This document shows, piece after piece, positions 10,254-21,467 of a DNA stretch of 64,000 bases (its first letter is position 1; every line of letters starts with the position of its first letter). The notes beneath the pieces are model-generated. The model was not told the origin of the DNA, made no database searches, and worked only from the letters and a program-made list of their open reading frames with translations. The position numbers were made by a program, and so were the translations under genes. The DNA lies in NCBI GenBank assembly GCA_028641055.1, contig CM054062.1, positions 20,207,639-20,271,638 on the forward strand, read 5' to 3'. This stretch comes from Alopecurus myosuroides (Eukaryota > Streptophyta > Magnoliopsida > Poales > Poaceae).

Positions 10254-10742
10254 TAACAATATGAGATGGTTATGTATTCATTAGTGCTTGGACATTTGTA
10301 TGTGATGTGCTGTCAGCTAGCTAGTTAGCTATGTAGGCATGCAACACACTCATGCATGGCTCGTAATAAACTAACTAGGACGAGATTGGCATTCATCTTG
10401 CTTCCTCTGGTTGAAATTGCAAGTCCGGTGAACTTTTTAGGTTGTTCGGAATTGGAAAGCTAGATAATTAAGTACTAGAGTATAGGATATTAGTACTAAG
10501 TATAGTATAGGATAGTATTAATTATATGAAGATTAATTGACGAGGGAAAAACTGACCAACGGAGGAAAGTAACCAATGCATGCCTTTTTTTTCAAAGGTG
10601 TAATTGTTGGTGCTGGAAATGAAGGGTGTGAGAAAGATGGGGAATTAAACCATCCACACCGTTGAATCGGTTCAAAGGAAAAGTGGGCCAGAGTTGTAAT
10701 TGATGGTTGTTTGGCTGCACCGTGTAACTCCGATTCCACTTA

Positions 10743-11015
10743 GACTAGTCACAATGGGGAGTATCATATACTAGTATCATGCGTATGATACTAGTCTATG
10801 TTACCACTTCCACAATGCATAGTAACATATTTGTGGTATCATATACTAGTATATTTATTAGCTTATAGACTCATGTTGTCTTGGAAAGCGTTATGTTACG
10901 GTATCTACCTATGATACCACTAACACCTCTCTCCTTATTAAATGAGTGCCACATCATTTTTTTTGCCTATGTGACACTTACGATACCACCTATGTTACTC
11001 CCATTATGGCTAGTC
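10743..11015. mobile_element. Tourist-like MITE (Harbinger type)
   Basis: This 273-base element has terminal inverted repeats GACTAGTCACAATGGGGAGTA and GACTAGCCATAATGGGAGTA (about 20 bases) and TTA target duplicates at 10740-10742 and 11016-11018. It contains no ORF. The sequence type (TAGTATCATATACTAG repeats, TTACTCCC end) is a very common grass MITE family. Confidence 0.8.
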
Positions 11016-11431
11016 TTAGACATGGGATCGACCCAGCCAAAATGATAAAGAATTTCTATTGCTCTACTGATTGCATGCCATTCGCAGCTTGCATGCTGCA
11101 TGTGAGATCAGAAATGATTTATTTAAATGAAGAATCAGATGGGAACCGAACTATTCGCTTTTCTTCTCTGATGCCTGCATCGATGCTCTGCAGTATACCG
11201 AACCGTTTCAATGCACCCTTCCAATCGCCTTTTCATCACAGCGTGGATGTGGTCTTAATTTGACCACAATATCAATGGCGTTGGGGAGTTATTCAGCATT
11301 TAATTAGACAGAATTAAGTATCCCTTGTTCCTGCCAATTCGGCTCTATCCCGAATGGAGGGAGTGCTAGACTAGACCCAACCCTGACTTCACATGGAGAA
11401 GTGTGCGAAAATCCGACCAATTTCCATCTTA

Positions 11432-11807
11432 AGGCATCTACCGTGTGTACCAAATTTGGTAGCCAAATAGCATAGTTGGCTTTTGGCACCGTCTTGCTAC
11501 ACTATGGGGTTGCTAGATGTCGATGCCATAGCCAAATAAATTGGCATCGACGCAGCTACAAGATCCGCGGCCAAATTTTTTCAACAAATAAAAATTGATA
11601 TGACTAATATGCATGCAACGCCTCTCTCTCTCAAGTTACCTACAGCTTTGGCAATAGACTGAATAAAGAAATGGATGATGATTGGGATCGGTCACATAGG
11701 GCATAGTACTTGGCATCTAAACACGTTGTGGAGCCATTAGCTATTTAGATCCGATTCCAAATATTGACTATGTGGCATATTTGGTTTTGGCCACACTGTG
11801 GCTGCTC
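11432..11807. mobile_element. Probable Harbinger-type MITE, degraded
   Basis: A 376-base stretch lies between TTA at 11429-11431 and TTA at 11808-11810. The ends are diverged inverted repeats with the shared pattern GC...AC..GTGTG.CCAAA, and GCCAAAT-type words recur in both orientations inside. The TIR match is only moderate, so the boundaries are tentative. No coding capacity. Confidence 0.45.
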
Positions 11808-12153
11808 TTAGTATCATCATTTCTCTTGTCTGGTTTCTCGACCTCGCGGGTCGTATTTGAGCCACCGTGGATCTCACTATTTTCACCACGGTAGTTAGTT
11901 GGTTCCCTCTTATTTTCATGGGCGATATTAGCAGCTGATGTATACTTCGCAAGACGTAGTATAAATAAAAAATAGACATTTCTTCTTGATTTTAATCTAA
12001 CCTATCCCAACTGACTAGCTAGGCTTAATGCATAGCTAAACCAACTGAGCAAATCAAGGCCACCCCATCATGTACAAGTACATGTGCATGCGTTGGGGTG
12101 CATGGTGGTCGTGGTGCAAGGTCTAGACGATCGCTATGAGGAACACCTCTGAA

Positions 12154-12385
12154 GTTGGTCACAATAGAGAGTAACATAGGATAGTAACATACATATTTTT
12201 CTAGACTATGTTACTACCTCCACAATAGACAGTGCAAAAGTGTATTTATTAGATTGTATACTCATATTATATTGGTAGGTGTGATGTTATGGTAACTAGT
12301 TATGTTACCACAACCATCTCTCGGCTTATTAAATACTTTTCATGTCATCTATGTTATTACTCAAGTTACTCCCACTGTGATTAAC
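12154..12385. mobile_element. Tourist-like MITE related to that at 10743-11015
   Basis: The ends GTTGGTCACAATAGAGAGTAAC and its inverted partner (ending AGTTACTCCCACTGTGATTAAC) match the 10.7 kb MITE in their core, as do interior words (CTAGACTATGTTACTACCTCCACAA). The exact ends and target duplicate are unclear within about 3 bases. Confidence 0.6.
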
Positions 12386-13963
12386 CTGAGCTCCATCAGC
12401 CAGTCTCCTTGCCGTGCAGTGCGGCAACATGTACGCATGCAACACGTCATTGTTCATGACGCCGAGGAGAAGTGAGTTGGTTGGGATGCAGACGCCTCTG
12501 CCTATTCTGTCATCATCTTTCTCACAAGTATAACAATATTGTTCACTTTTCTCACAACTATAGCATTCAACTTTTAGCAATACCAAATGTTCCCTATTAT
12601 TAAGAAACAAAACATATAGAAACCGTACTACTCGGAGCTCTCTAAGGCCTTGGAAGCGTCTGAATCGACCTCACTATCCTCTTCATTAATGTCATAATTC
12701 ATAACAGCAACATAGATGCTAAGATAAGGTCCCGACATAGTAAAAACTAAAAGGTCTCCCGTGTTGAGTAATGCTAACAAGTCTAATATATATTGACATC
12801 TTCTATCCCTTTTAGTAATAGTTTCCATTGCATATACGAGTCGGTCGATGCAAGCGTGTGTAGGTACCACACTATGACAAGCGGATCTTTTCCCGTCACA
12901 TACAATAATGAATTTTGATACAGGCTCCTGTTCTTGTTCTGGGTGCCGTCGAACATCGGTTGCATGGAATCAAGTCGACAATCGGCCGAAAACCCCTAAC
13001 GTTGGCGCACTAACCTTCAGTGCAAGATACCCTTGTCGTTTTCGCATCCCTACCACTTTTTCTGTTCTTAAGCACACCGTATTGAGTCCTCAGACGATCT
13101 TTGAGGTGTGATAGGTCAATATAAACAATTAGTAGGAGGTAGCAGAAACTCATCGGTAAAAGGAGCTGCCAATGAATGAATAAATTTATATTTCTCAGCT
13201 TATCTACTTTATAGACATAATATATCATTTTTTAACATGCATAAACTTATATAAATTATAATAATTATAATGAGATATATTGGCATTAACAATGGTAAAA
13301 CACATGCCACCGTCAAGATAATAAATATTACAAGTGGAACTTGACATAAAATGACATATATGTCACGTTTACTATTCCTTCTTCCTAGTGTATAGGCCAC
13401 AATACAAAAAACATGCAGTTAGGCATATTTTGCATTAATTCTCTTCTAATTAGTGGATGGTTGCCTCTCTCCACCCCTCTCCAAACCCCCAATGAATAAA
13501 TACCTAGAGCCTAGAGAATTGCTATATGTGCCCTATACACCAGGAAGGAGGGAGTACTTCTTGTTTGGCTTCGACATTCACCTATGAGTGTTTTATTCCC
13601 TTTTAAAATGACATATATGACCATATTAATGGGAGGGTGCACACGCACCATCCTGGGCATCGAATCATTTTCGATCTGTCATTTCATGTGATATTTAATC
13701 CCCATGCATTATTATGGTCCTTATTTTATGATATGAGATAGATACTGCCTAAAATTTGATGTGATGCTTAGTGTGTTGCTTTATTATTTATGTTATAAGA
13801 CAACTATTCCCTTTCATTGTAGGTGTCTTTTGTTTTCACGCGTTATTAATTTCCTTATTATTTTATGTGTTGTTTCATTGTTAGTAAATGCATGGCTCAA
13901 ATACATATCCTCTAGGATTTGAAATTTCGGTACCGCACTCTCATGCCCAAGTTCTACTACCAC
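12386..13963. other. AT-rich interval without recognised features
   Basis: Only short, non-conserved ORFs on either strand. A short GAAGGAGGGAGTAC at about 13541-13554 resembles the end of a Stowaway MITE but has no partner. I see nothing else. Confidence 0.55.
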
Positions 13964-14132
13964 TAGTGATGGCAATTTGATTATCATCAGGGTATCCTCT
14001 ATCCTCTCTAGTTCAAAAAATGAACTAATTTTGTGATGACATCACCATTTCAAAAATATTAGTTCATTTTTTTTTTGAATTAGAGAGGGTAGAGCCGTAG
14101 AGGGTACCGTTGGTAACCCACTGCCATCACTA
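13964..14132. mobile_element. hAT-type foldback MITE
   Basis: This 169-base element starts TAGTGATGGCA and ends with its exact inverse TGCCATCACTA. The inverted repeat continues imperfectly almost to the centre (GGTAcCCTCTA..., then CTCTCTAgTTCAAAAAA...TGAACTAAT), so a single strand would fold into a long hairpin. It is flanked by ACTACCAC and ACTACCAT, an 8-base target duplication with one mismatch. TIR type and 8-base duplicate indicate the hAT superfamily. Confidence 0.75.
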
Positions 14133-15552
14133 ACTACCATCATATGCATGATCTTCATCGTGGCCCGTCCGTCCCGCTCCTCGGGATCCACCAATTCCCT
14201 TATGCACTCTCTTGCTTTAAGGACTGTGTGTGCGTGAAATATATGTATTAACAATGGTACACCAAATGCAACAGTAAATCTCTAATTTAACCATATGGTT
14301 TATTAGAAGTTGTTATGTATTACTTTGCTACTACAAAAATTCATTTATGTAATGACAAGCTAATTTTTACTTAAATAGTTGGTAATAAGAATGAAATTTT
14401 AATCAAAGAAATTAAATAAGGAATTATAGATAATACCTATCTCGTAGCATGAGATGACAATCCATATTAAAGATACCCAATTTAACATGATCGTAGTGGG
14501 ACCTTACATTGCAATGTGAAATTTGCTGGTACATCGTTTCCTAATTAATATTTGTAATTGCATGTGCCATTCTGTTGCCATGTGATAATGATGTTTTCCT
14601 CTTCCCATAGAAAATAATTTATTTTTAAGCATCTAATGGAAATTTTTAGCGGATGCACATGTTGTGGCGTCTCATGATGGTATAACAAATGCAGGTCCAC
14701 GATTGCCTTTTCTGTAGTTGGGTCGATCGTACTTAAGTAAGTTGTGTATGGGCTTGAGGGGCGAGAGTAGGTAGCAGTGGTTATATATACCTCTAGATTC
14801 ATAGCCTCGGTGTGTCTGTATCTGCAGGAGAGGTTGGCATCGCCATTATTCTACGTTAGGTAACGAGAGCTACCATGTCGGAGTGATTGTATTGAGTTAA
14901 ACATCACACCCAAAAACCAACACTTGCATCATGAACATAATAACACAAAATAAATGATTATAGAGAAGATATGCATCCTATCGTTGCGATGGAGCTTGGT
15001 AGTCGTCGATATGGTACCGTTCCAAGCGTCGAGAGTGTACCATGGTACCCATGGAACCCCCCCCCCCCCCCCAGATCCGCCCCTGACTTTGATTGAAGCC
15101 GTTGTAGTCTCTCTCCAATTCATAAATATCCCTGCCCTTGATTGATGGCCTGACCCTACCAAAAAACACAAAGTAATAGATTGGTGCTCTAGGATGTGAG
15201 GCGACGAACAACATGAACACCCCATGCTTTCATGAAATTCATGACAAGCTGGGTAATCACATGCATGAAATTTTGTGTCAACTAGAGGGCTTTTTGCACC
15301 AGGGGCATTTTAGCCCCATGAGTAAACATGCGGCTCATGCATGAGATCTCATCATTTCATCTTTCTCTTCTTATCGTCATACTTCGAACACAAATATCCG
15401 AGAGTGTAAAATAACATGGATTGCAATATCACTTAACTATTTATGAAGGCATGGTTAACACACGAAATAGTAGAGATTATATACTTGAGAACGTAGAATA
15501 ACAAGTAATTTATATGTACCACATATAATAATAATAATTACGAAGGCACAAG
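14133..15552. other. Interval without gene; C16 homopolymer
   Basis: AT-rich sequence with no supported ORF. A run of 16 C at 15057-15072 is followed by AGATCCGCCCCTG, which resembles one end of a hAT-type element (CAGGGGCGGATCT on the other strand), but no matching second end was found. Confidence 0.45.
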
Positions 15553-15734
15553 CAGGGCTGGATTTGGCCCAGTGCGATAGGCGCGACGGCCCGAGGCCGA
15601 CCTAAAAAGGGGTCCAAAATATAGGTACAATATGTATATATTACAGAGGAGAGTTTTTTTTTCAAAAATGGCTCACTATTGGGCCCATTGGTGGAGTTTG
15701 CACCGAGGCCTTTGAAATCATAGAGCCGGCCCTG
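15553..15734. mobile_element. hAT-type MITE
   Basis: This 182-base element has ends CAGGGCTGGATTTGG and, inverted, CAGGGCCGGCTCTATG. It is flanked by GGCACAAG and GACACAAC, an 8-base target duplication with two mismatches. The 'CAGGGCCGG...CCGGCCCTG' type is frequent in grasses. No coding capacity. Confidence 0.65.
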
Positions 15735-16599
15735 GACACAACTATCTTACTCTAATATTTGGGATAGCTAGTTCACGCAGATGTGTAGGAAGTCGTGGTG
15801 AATTCCGACTATTGTTGTACAGAAGACATGTTGTGGAGAAAACCTCGACTTTCCTTACGCCACAACCCTCACTAGAATCATGCTCAAATCTCGCCTTGCT
15901 CGAACCCTACCCACCCCTCCCTTTGTCTGTGCTGCCGCCTACGGTCCGTGATGTCATGTCATTGGTGTGTGTGTGCGAGCGCACGTGGGCCCGAGATGTA
16001 CGCCTCCGATGACTTTGGTATTTGAACGATTGGGCATATTCACGCCATTGCGGAAAGATGTTATAAATAAGCTATTCATGTAGTATATACCTAGGTTTTC
16101 TCTCTTTCCGCGTCTCGTTGAGGTGGTTTGGGTGACGTGTGTGTGTGTGTATAGCATTCTTTTTTCTTGTCGGCACAGGCGAACTCGTCGTGTAGTTGTT
16201 GATGCCAGGGGTCCGTGAGTGACACCGGATGTGAGCGCGGGCACATTTTATGTATTGTTGATATTTTCGGGCATATATATGTCAAAGGACAAGCGATGAC
16301 ATTAAATAGAGAGGCTTTTCTCTGGACACCCCATGTAGCATAGTTTAGTTCCTAGAAGTTTGATCTATGGGCACCGTGCATGACCAAGCCGTCGTGTGCA
16401 CGATTGAACTCGCACGTTTCTTTTGAGAACTTGGATGCAAGCGCACACACATGTACGAGCGCCAAAATGAATTTAAGCGCGCCAAAATTTTCCACAAATT
16501 AAATTGCCTAGTTCGGCCCAGACCGAACGTGATTCCTAGAGAGGCCTGTTTGCGCCACGAGCAAAAGTCGGCCCAGCCTGCTGCCGTTCTGTGGCCAAA
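15735..16599. other. Interval without recognised gene
   Basis: Mixed sequence with a short GT microsatellite (seven units, 16137-16150). No coding region supported. Confidence 0.5.
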
Positions 16600-16874
16600 G
16601 CCGTCCGATGCAGATCCACGGCCGCAGTTGGCCCCGAAGCCCTAACCTCATTTCCCCTCCTCCCTCCCCGCAACCAACAACACAACCTGGCGGTGCCCAT
16701 CGCTCCCGACGACGCGGCTGGCTTGCTTGCCGGCGCCGGCGTGCACCGGTAACACGGTGCGCGCGGCTCCGTCGAGCTCGCGGTACCGCGCCGCGGGCAC
16801 GGCCGAGGGACTTTGGGTGCGCTGCCGCCTGCCGGCGGCGACGCGAGCCACCGAGAGCCGGCTAGCAGAGGAGA

Positions 16875-17111
16875 TGGGCTCCGTCATGTCCGTCTACTCC
16901 GGTGAACAAGGCCGCTACCGCCTCGCAGACCCCGACGCAGGTACTCCTCCTCCTCCTCGTGGCTAGGTTTCCGGCGAAAGATTCGAGCTTTGACCCCCTC
17001 CTCTACGCTCTCCTCCGGTTCACAGGGACGAGGATGAGGCTCGTGTTCGCGGGGAACCTGGACTTGGACAACCGCCACTCCAAGCTCGACCACCTCTTCT
17101 ACCGCTGCTAG
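16875..17111 (+). pseudogene. SR (RS-subfamily) splicing-factor-like gene, first exons only, stop in RRM1
   Basis: An exon from ATG 16875 to 16940 (or a 5' UTR exon) is joined by a GT-AG intron (16941-17025) to 17026-17111. The second part contains MRLVFAGNLDLDNRHSKL, clearly like the start of plant RS-type SR proteins, which begin MRPVF-x-GN and enter RRM1 (RNP2 region). The family start would therefore be the ATG at 17034. Twenty-five codons on, a TAG (17109-17111) stands where the family has a Gly codon after Arg-Tyr, and the next bases still resemble the coding sequence. The rest of RRM1, RRM2 and the RS tail are absent downstream. Upstream, 16600-16874 is GC-rich with a pyrimidine-rich leader typical of a 5' UTR. 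It is a broken or captured 5' gene end. Confidence 0.6.
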
Positions 17112-17227
17112 CCCATCGATTTTCTTCCGTTAATAGTACACTGGTTTGGTGAGATTACCTTGTAGAGCAGCGCCAGCAAAAACGAAAGCATGTTTGGTTG
17201 CTCCTGTTTAGGCTGTTGAGATTACCG

Positions 17228-17660
17228 TGTTAGATGGCGTTGGTTATTTGTTCAGTTGTATGCTACGTGTAGTCAGATCTTTCCTACAGATGATGTTGTG
17301 CACATAGTTGCAGCCTCAATTGGTACAAATTTAGTTACTGCAACTACTCTACCCGTTAGTGCCTCACTAGATATTTGTCTTAGTTCTGATTGATTATAGA
17401 ATAATCAATTGGGAATTGAGGGGTCTCAGGCGCGTACCGTGAAAAAGGCATGTTTTGAGTGTGTTCTGCTATCTATTTTGCTGCTCATTTTACCCTTGTC
17501 TGTTGTTGTAGCCTAGAGTACTGGCTACTGTTTCCAGTTTGCATGGACAGTGTAAGAAGATACTTTGGAAGCAATTTTTTTGTGTAGCGCAAGCAAACAA
17601 GATGGATGCTAATGTGCTATGTATCTTTAATGTCTGCACTCTTTATACAGACCATCTGGG
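17228..17660. repeat. Diverged duplicate, copy A
   Basis: The start (TTAGATGGcGTTGGTTAT...GTATGCTAC) and the end (GTAGCCTAGA...TTTGCATGGACAG...GAAGCAATTTT...TGCACTCTTTATA) match 18149-18367. Copy A has about 220 extra bases between the two blocks. No coding sense. Confidence 0.65.
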
Positions 17661-17906
17661 CCAATGGTGATCTAATTTTTAGGATTAAGTGGTGTGGTTT
17701 GTATTCCTGCCATGCCAGCTGTGGAATATGTATTTGTCTGCTGATAAGTAGGTTAGGTTGTCTGTTAAAGTGCGATTCCATCTTGGTGCGGTCTGATAAA
17801 TAGGTTAGCTTGACTGTTATGGTTGGAACCTAAACTCTGCATTCGTGGTGTTTGTGTCTGAATGTCGGAACCTAAACTCTCTGCATTTATGGATTTTTGG
17901 TTTCAG

Positions 17907-18130
17907 GAGAGTTAGTCGACCAGAGCATGGAGCGGCTGGAGTGGCGAAGGGAGCAGCACTGCAGGTTCGAGGCCCTGGATTTTCTGGCCCGCCGGCATTT
18001 CCTGGCCTCGGATGCGTTTCTGGAGCCTACAACAGGTCTCCCTCGGCTCCGTTCTCGCTTGCCGGTGGGACCGTGCCTCACTGTGCAACCCTGGTGCACT
18101 GAGATTGGCATCGGCTACCATCTGTCGAAG
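17907..18130 (+). CDS. Unrecognised open exon between splice-like sites
   Basis: A 224-base segment is bounded by a good acceptor (TTTTTGGTTTCAG before 17907) and a good donor (GAAG/GTGAGC after 18130) and has one frame open throughout (74 codons). The protein is charged and aromatic (MERLEWRREQHCRFEAL, DFLARRHFL). I recognise no domain. It lies between the two copies of a duplicated intron-like repeat and downstream of the SR-like fragment, but nothing shows that these belong to one gene. It could be a real exon of a host gene whose other exons are lost, or chance. Confidence 0.3.
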
Positions 18131-18148
18131 GTGAGCTTTTCTCGGCTC

Positions 18149-18367
18149 TTTGTTAGATGGTGTTGGTTATGGGTTCAGATGTATGCTACCTGTAGTGAGA
18201 GATGCACGCCTGTAGGTTGTTGCTGTAGCCTAGATTTGTGGCTGTTCTTTCCGGTTTGCATGGACAGAGTGAGAGATTGTTTCGGAAGCAATTTTGTGTG
18301 TAGCGTGAAGAAACAAGAGGGATGCTGATGCTTTGATGTAAGCTTTGCACTCTTTATATGGACCTGC
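18149..18367. repeat. Diverged duplicate, copy B
   Basis: This is the second copy of the block described at 17228-17660, without the 220-base insert. It begins directly after the donor site of the exon at 17907-18130. Confidence 0.65.
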
Positions 18368-19016
18368 AGTTTCCCACTGTTTTGGAAGAAAAGTAAATGG
18401 AGGCGTTTTAGTTTTTGTTGGCATGTGTGGTTGGGCACAATTTGTGACAGGTGGACTTGGTAAATGTTGATGTGCCAAACAACCTGAATGCCCGGTGTGG
18501 AGTGATTACTGATTAGTGGTTGTGGCGTGGTAGGTATTTTGGAGTAGCGATTCATCAAACAATCAGTAGCAGCGTTTCCTTGTAAACCATCCGGTTGGCA
18601 CCTTCTATTTGATGCGGATGCCATGCCATGATTGAACATTCCTTGCTGTTTTATGCTAGGCCTGGATGTAGGAAAGTAAATCCCTATTTGCTTATGCTCA
18701 GCATAGGAGGCGATGTTCCCCCCGTTCCTCGGGAAAGCTATTGTCTTTTTGCATAGATAGTCGGCGTGTTGAAAACGTGGGGATCTTTTTGTATGTGAAG
18801 ATGAAACGGTTCAGTTGTGTGGTACAAGTATTTGTGTATTTCGATAGCTTGCAGAGTCATTTTTTATAATCCTCAACATGAGCGTAGGAAACTATTTTAA
18901 GCAGAACAAGAGGATGAAGTGCATGCTAAGTGTCATGTGTTGTGCATTGGTAACATTATTATATAGGTTTGACATCATTTCCCCGTTGCCGGCCATAAAT
19001 GATGGCGAGACTGAAT

Positions 19017-19132
19017 CATCGCTTTAGATGATGTGTTTGGTGACATGTTTATACAGCTTGAAAAGGGGTGCGTTGTTGTAAATTGTTTGCCAAGTGGTGC
19101 CTGTATTAGTTGGCTTACACAGACATATTTTG
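19017..19132. repeat. Direct repeat, copy A
   Basis: It begins CATCGCTTTAG, contains GTTTGGTGACATGTT and CAGCTTGAAAAGGG, and ends AGACATATTTTG. It matches 19229-19364 with few substitutions and a 15-20 base length difference. Confidence 0.8.
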
Positions 19133-19228
19133 ATAACACTGAAAAGAAAGAAGCCATTCGGGAGAAGATAACGAGCCGAGCCCAACATGGAAAACCTTAC
19201 GAGCAACAGCCGGTACGTACGTGAGGGG

Positions 19229-19364
19229 CATCGCTTTAGGCCGGGTGCGTTTGGTGACATGTTGCATGTGTTGAACATGTTAACACAGCTTGAAAAGGGC
19301 TGCGTTGTTGTAAATTGTTTGCCAAGTGGTGCCTGTATTAATTGGCTTAAACAGACATATTTTG
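19229..19364. repeat. Direct repeat, copy B
   Basis: Second copy of the 19017-19132 unit about 210 bases on. The high similarity suggests a fairly recent local duplication. Confidence 0.8.
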
Positions 19365-19623
19365 TAGAGAAAGTGAGCGTTAGAATTTGTTGAGATGAGC
19401 CAGCTTTGCAGTGTGTGTGGAAACATATTTGGCTGGCTGTAATGTTGGAGTAATTAGAAGAGGTAGCTAGTCAAGGCAGCAGAGCAAAGGTAAAAGTGAG
19501 AAAAACCAAGGCGACCGAGCTAGCTTTTGAAACGAGCGAGCTAATTTCAAAGAAAAAGAAAAGGAACGAGCGAGCGAGCGTGCAGAAGAAGAAAAAGACG
19601 AGCGTATCTTTACCATATGCTCC

Positions 19624-20934
19624 GCGGTGGGCGTCTACTTCGTGGAGGGCACCGCGAACTGCTCGCTCGCCGATGTCAACTTCCTTGAGCGCCCGCTCCT
19701 GCTCAGCAAGGAGCAGCTCGTGCCGTACCCGACGCCGGACCTCTGGGCCGTCGAGCCGCACAATAGCCTTGCCATGATACAGGTGCTCTCTTTTTTTTAA
19801 CAGCATTTCGTTTTGTTTTCACCTTCTCGGCCACAAACTAAGCAGTTAACCCTTACCATCTAAAAAAATATATACAAATGTACCTAAAAAAGAAGTAAAT
19901 CCACCAACTATTTTGTGTAAACCCTGCTGCACGACTGGCACTTGGGTGAACTCAGTCGTCAATGCAGATCCACATGACGAGCTGCGTAATCATATTCTGC
20001 ATCAGAAGAAGCATTCTGTTAGGGGTCATGAGCATGACAGGGAACCTGACCCACACGTGCAAATTTCCAATGTTGTCAACTTTTGATCCATCAGGTCACG
20101 ACATTCACCTGCGGTGGCTTCGTGATCGGCCTGCGCACCAACCACGCGGTGGCGGACGGCACGGGCGCGGCCCAGTTCCTGAACGCCGTCGGCGACCTCG
20201 CCCGCGGCCTCCCGGAGCCCCGCGTGAAGCCGGTCTGGGGGCGCGACAGCTTCCCCGACCCTGCCATCAAGCCTGGCCCGCTCCCGGAGCTTCCCGTGCT
20301 GGCCCTGGAGTACATCGCGTTCGACTTCCCGGTCACCTACCTCGACAAGCTCAAGTCGCAGTACAACGAGTTCACCGGCGGCAACCACTGCTCCGGCTTC
20401 GACATCGTCATCGCCAAGCTCTGGAAGTGCCGGACGCGTGCCATCATCGGCGCCGCCGACCCCGGCGTCGACGTCAAGCTCTGCTTCTTCGCCAGCGCTC
20501 GCCACGTGCTGAAGCTGGAGCCGGGCTACTGGGGCAACGCCATCTTCCCGGTGAAGGTGTCGGCGCCAGCGCGGAAGGTCGCCGGCTCGTCTGTGGTCGA
20601 GCTCGTCGGGTTGGTTCGGGAGGCAAAGCGGCGTATGGCCGAGGAGTGCATGAGCTGGGCCGAGGACCGCACCGGCGGCCGCGACCCGTTCCAGATGACG
20701 TTCGACTACGAGTCGGTGTACGTGTCGGACTGGAGCAAGCTCGGGTTCTCCGACGTGGACTACGGGTACGGCACACCCATGACGGCCGGCCCGCTCGTAA
20801 ACTGCGACCTCATCGCGTCGGTCATCGTCATGAAGGCTCCAGCGCCGCTCGCCGGCACGCGCCTGCTCGCCAGCTGCGTCACCAAGGAGCACGCCGACGA
20901 CTTCGCCGGCCTGATGAGGGAGGACCTCGTCTGA
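19624..20934 (+). pseudogene. BAHD acyltransferase, 5'-truncated
   Basis: Exon 1 remnant 19624-19782 (53 codons, from GVYFVEGTANC to AMIQ), intron 19783-20094 (GTGCTC...TCAG, phase 0), exon 2 20095-20934 (279 codons, stop TGA). Known family role: acyl transfer from acyl-CoA to alcohols or amines in the cytosol. The catalytic HxxxD is present as HAVAD in exon 2. The structural DFGWG motif appears as DYGYG, a variant I associate with a grass subgroup. About 100 N-terminal residues are missing: upstream of 19624 the frame turns into AT-rich repeat sequence with no start. Exon 2 is intact and GC-rich (third positions mostly G/C), unlike its surroundings, so truncation is probably not ancient. The substrate cannot be told. 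A start further upstream cannot be fully excluded. Confidence 0.8.
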
Positions 20935-21467
20935 ACGTGCACCCATGCAGTCGTGCTCGTGCGAGCAAAAACTGAAGGAAATCGAGACTACTTAAATTAT
21001 GTGGATGTGGAAAATTAAAGGTGTGCGCGCTATGGTACGGTACTATTAACTGTGTTTGAGTCACTTTGCAAGATGATCATCGGCGAAGGTTTGCTGACGG
21101 TTTTGTTTGTACGAGAGCAAAATGATCTGTGGAAGCTATCTGAATATATGCATGGTTGTGTTGTGTCTTTGCTTGCATCATTTTACGTACTACGTACTAC
21201 AGTTATTTACTATTGCGCGGTCGTGTGTGAAATGCTGTTTTTCTTTGAATCGACCAAGGCAGACATTCGTGGCGTTGTTGTGTACAAGTTGATATTAAGA
21301 AATACGAAACTGCTCCGAAGTAATGGTTTCCTGAGAGAAATAACTGACTTACTCCTCACCAGCCACCTAATAATTTTCTTTCAACAAGAGTTTTTTGTGT
21401 GGATTATCTTCAAAAGCTCATTGTTAAGCCTACAGTTGTAGTGCGACATAGTAATCCATTTTTTGGT
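20935..21467. other. Downstream interval of BAHD fragment
   Basis: AT-rich after the stop codon. It may hold the old 3' UTR. Short ORFs only. Confidence 0.5.

Noticed and set aside
15057..15085. C16 run and CCGCCCCTG as a hAT element
   Set aside because: Only one possible end was found and no target duplicate.
16608..16966. Overlapping 79-85 codon ORFs near the SR-like fragment
   Set aside because: GC-rich leader sequence gives open frames in several phases; only the MRLVFAGN frame resembles a protein family.
20026..20946. 306-codon ORF on the minus strand over the BAHD exon 2
   Set aside because: It is a shadow of the GC-rich plus-strand coding exon. Its protein has no domain character, while the plus strand shows HAVAD and DYGYG.
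19962..20975. 337-codon plus-strand ORF over the BAHD gene
   Set aside because: Out of frame with the acyltransferase and Arg/Pro/Gly-rich as expected for a frameshifted GC-rich exon.
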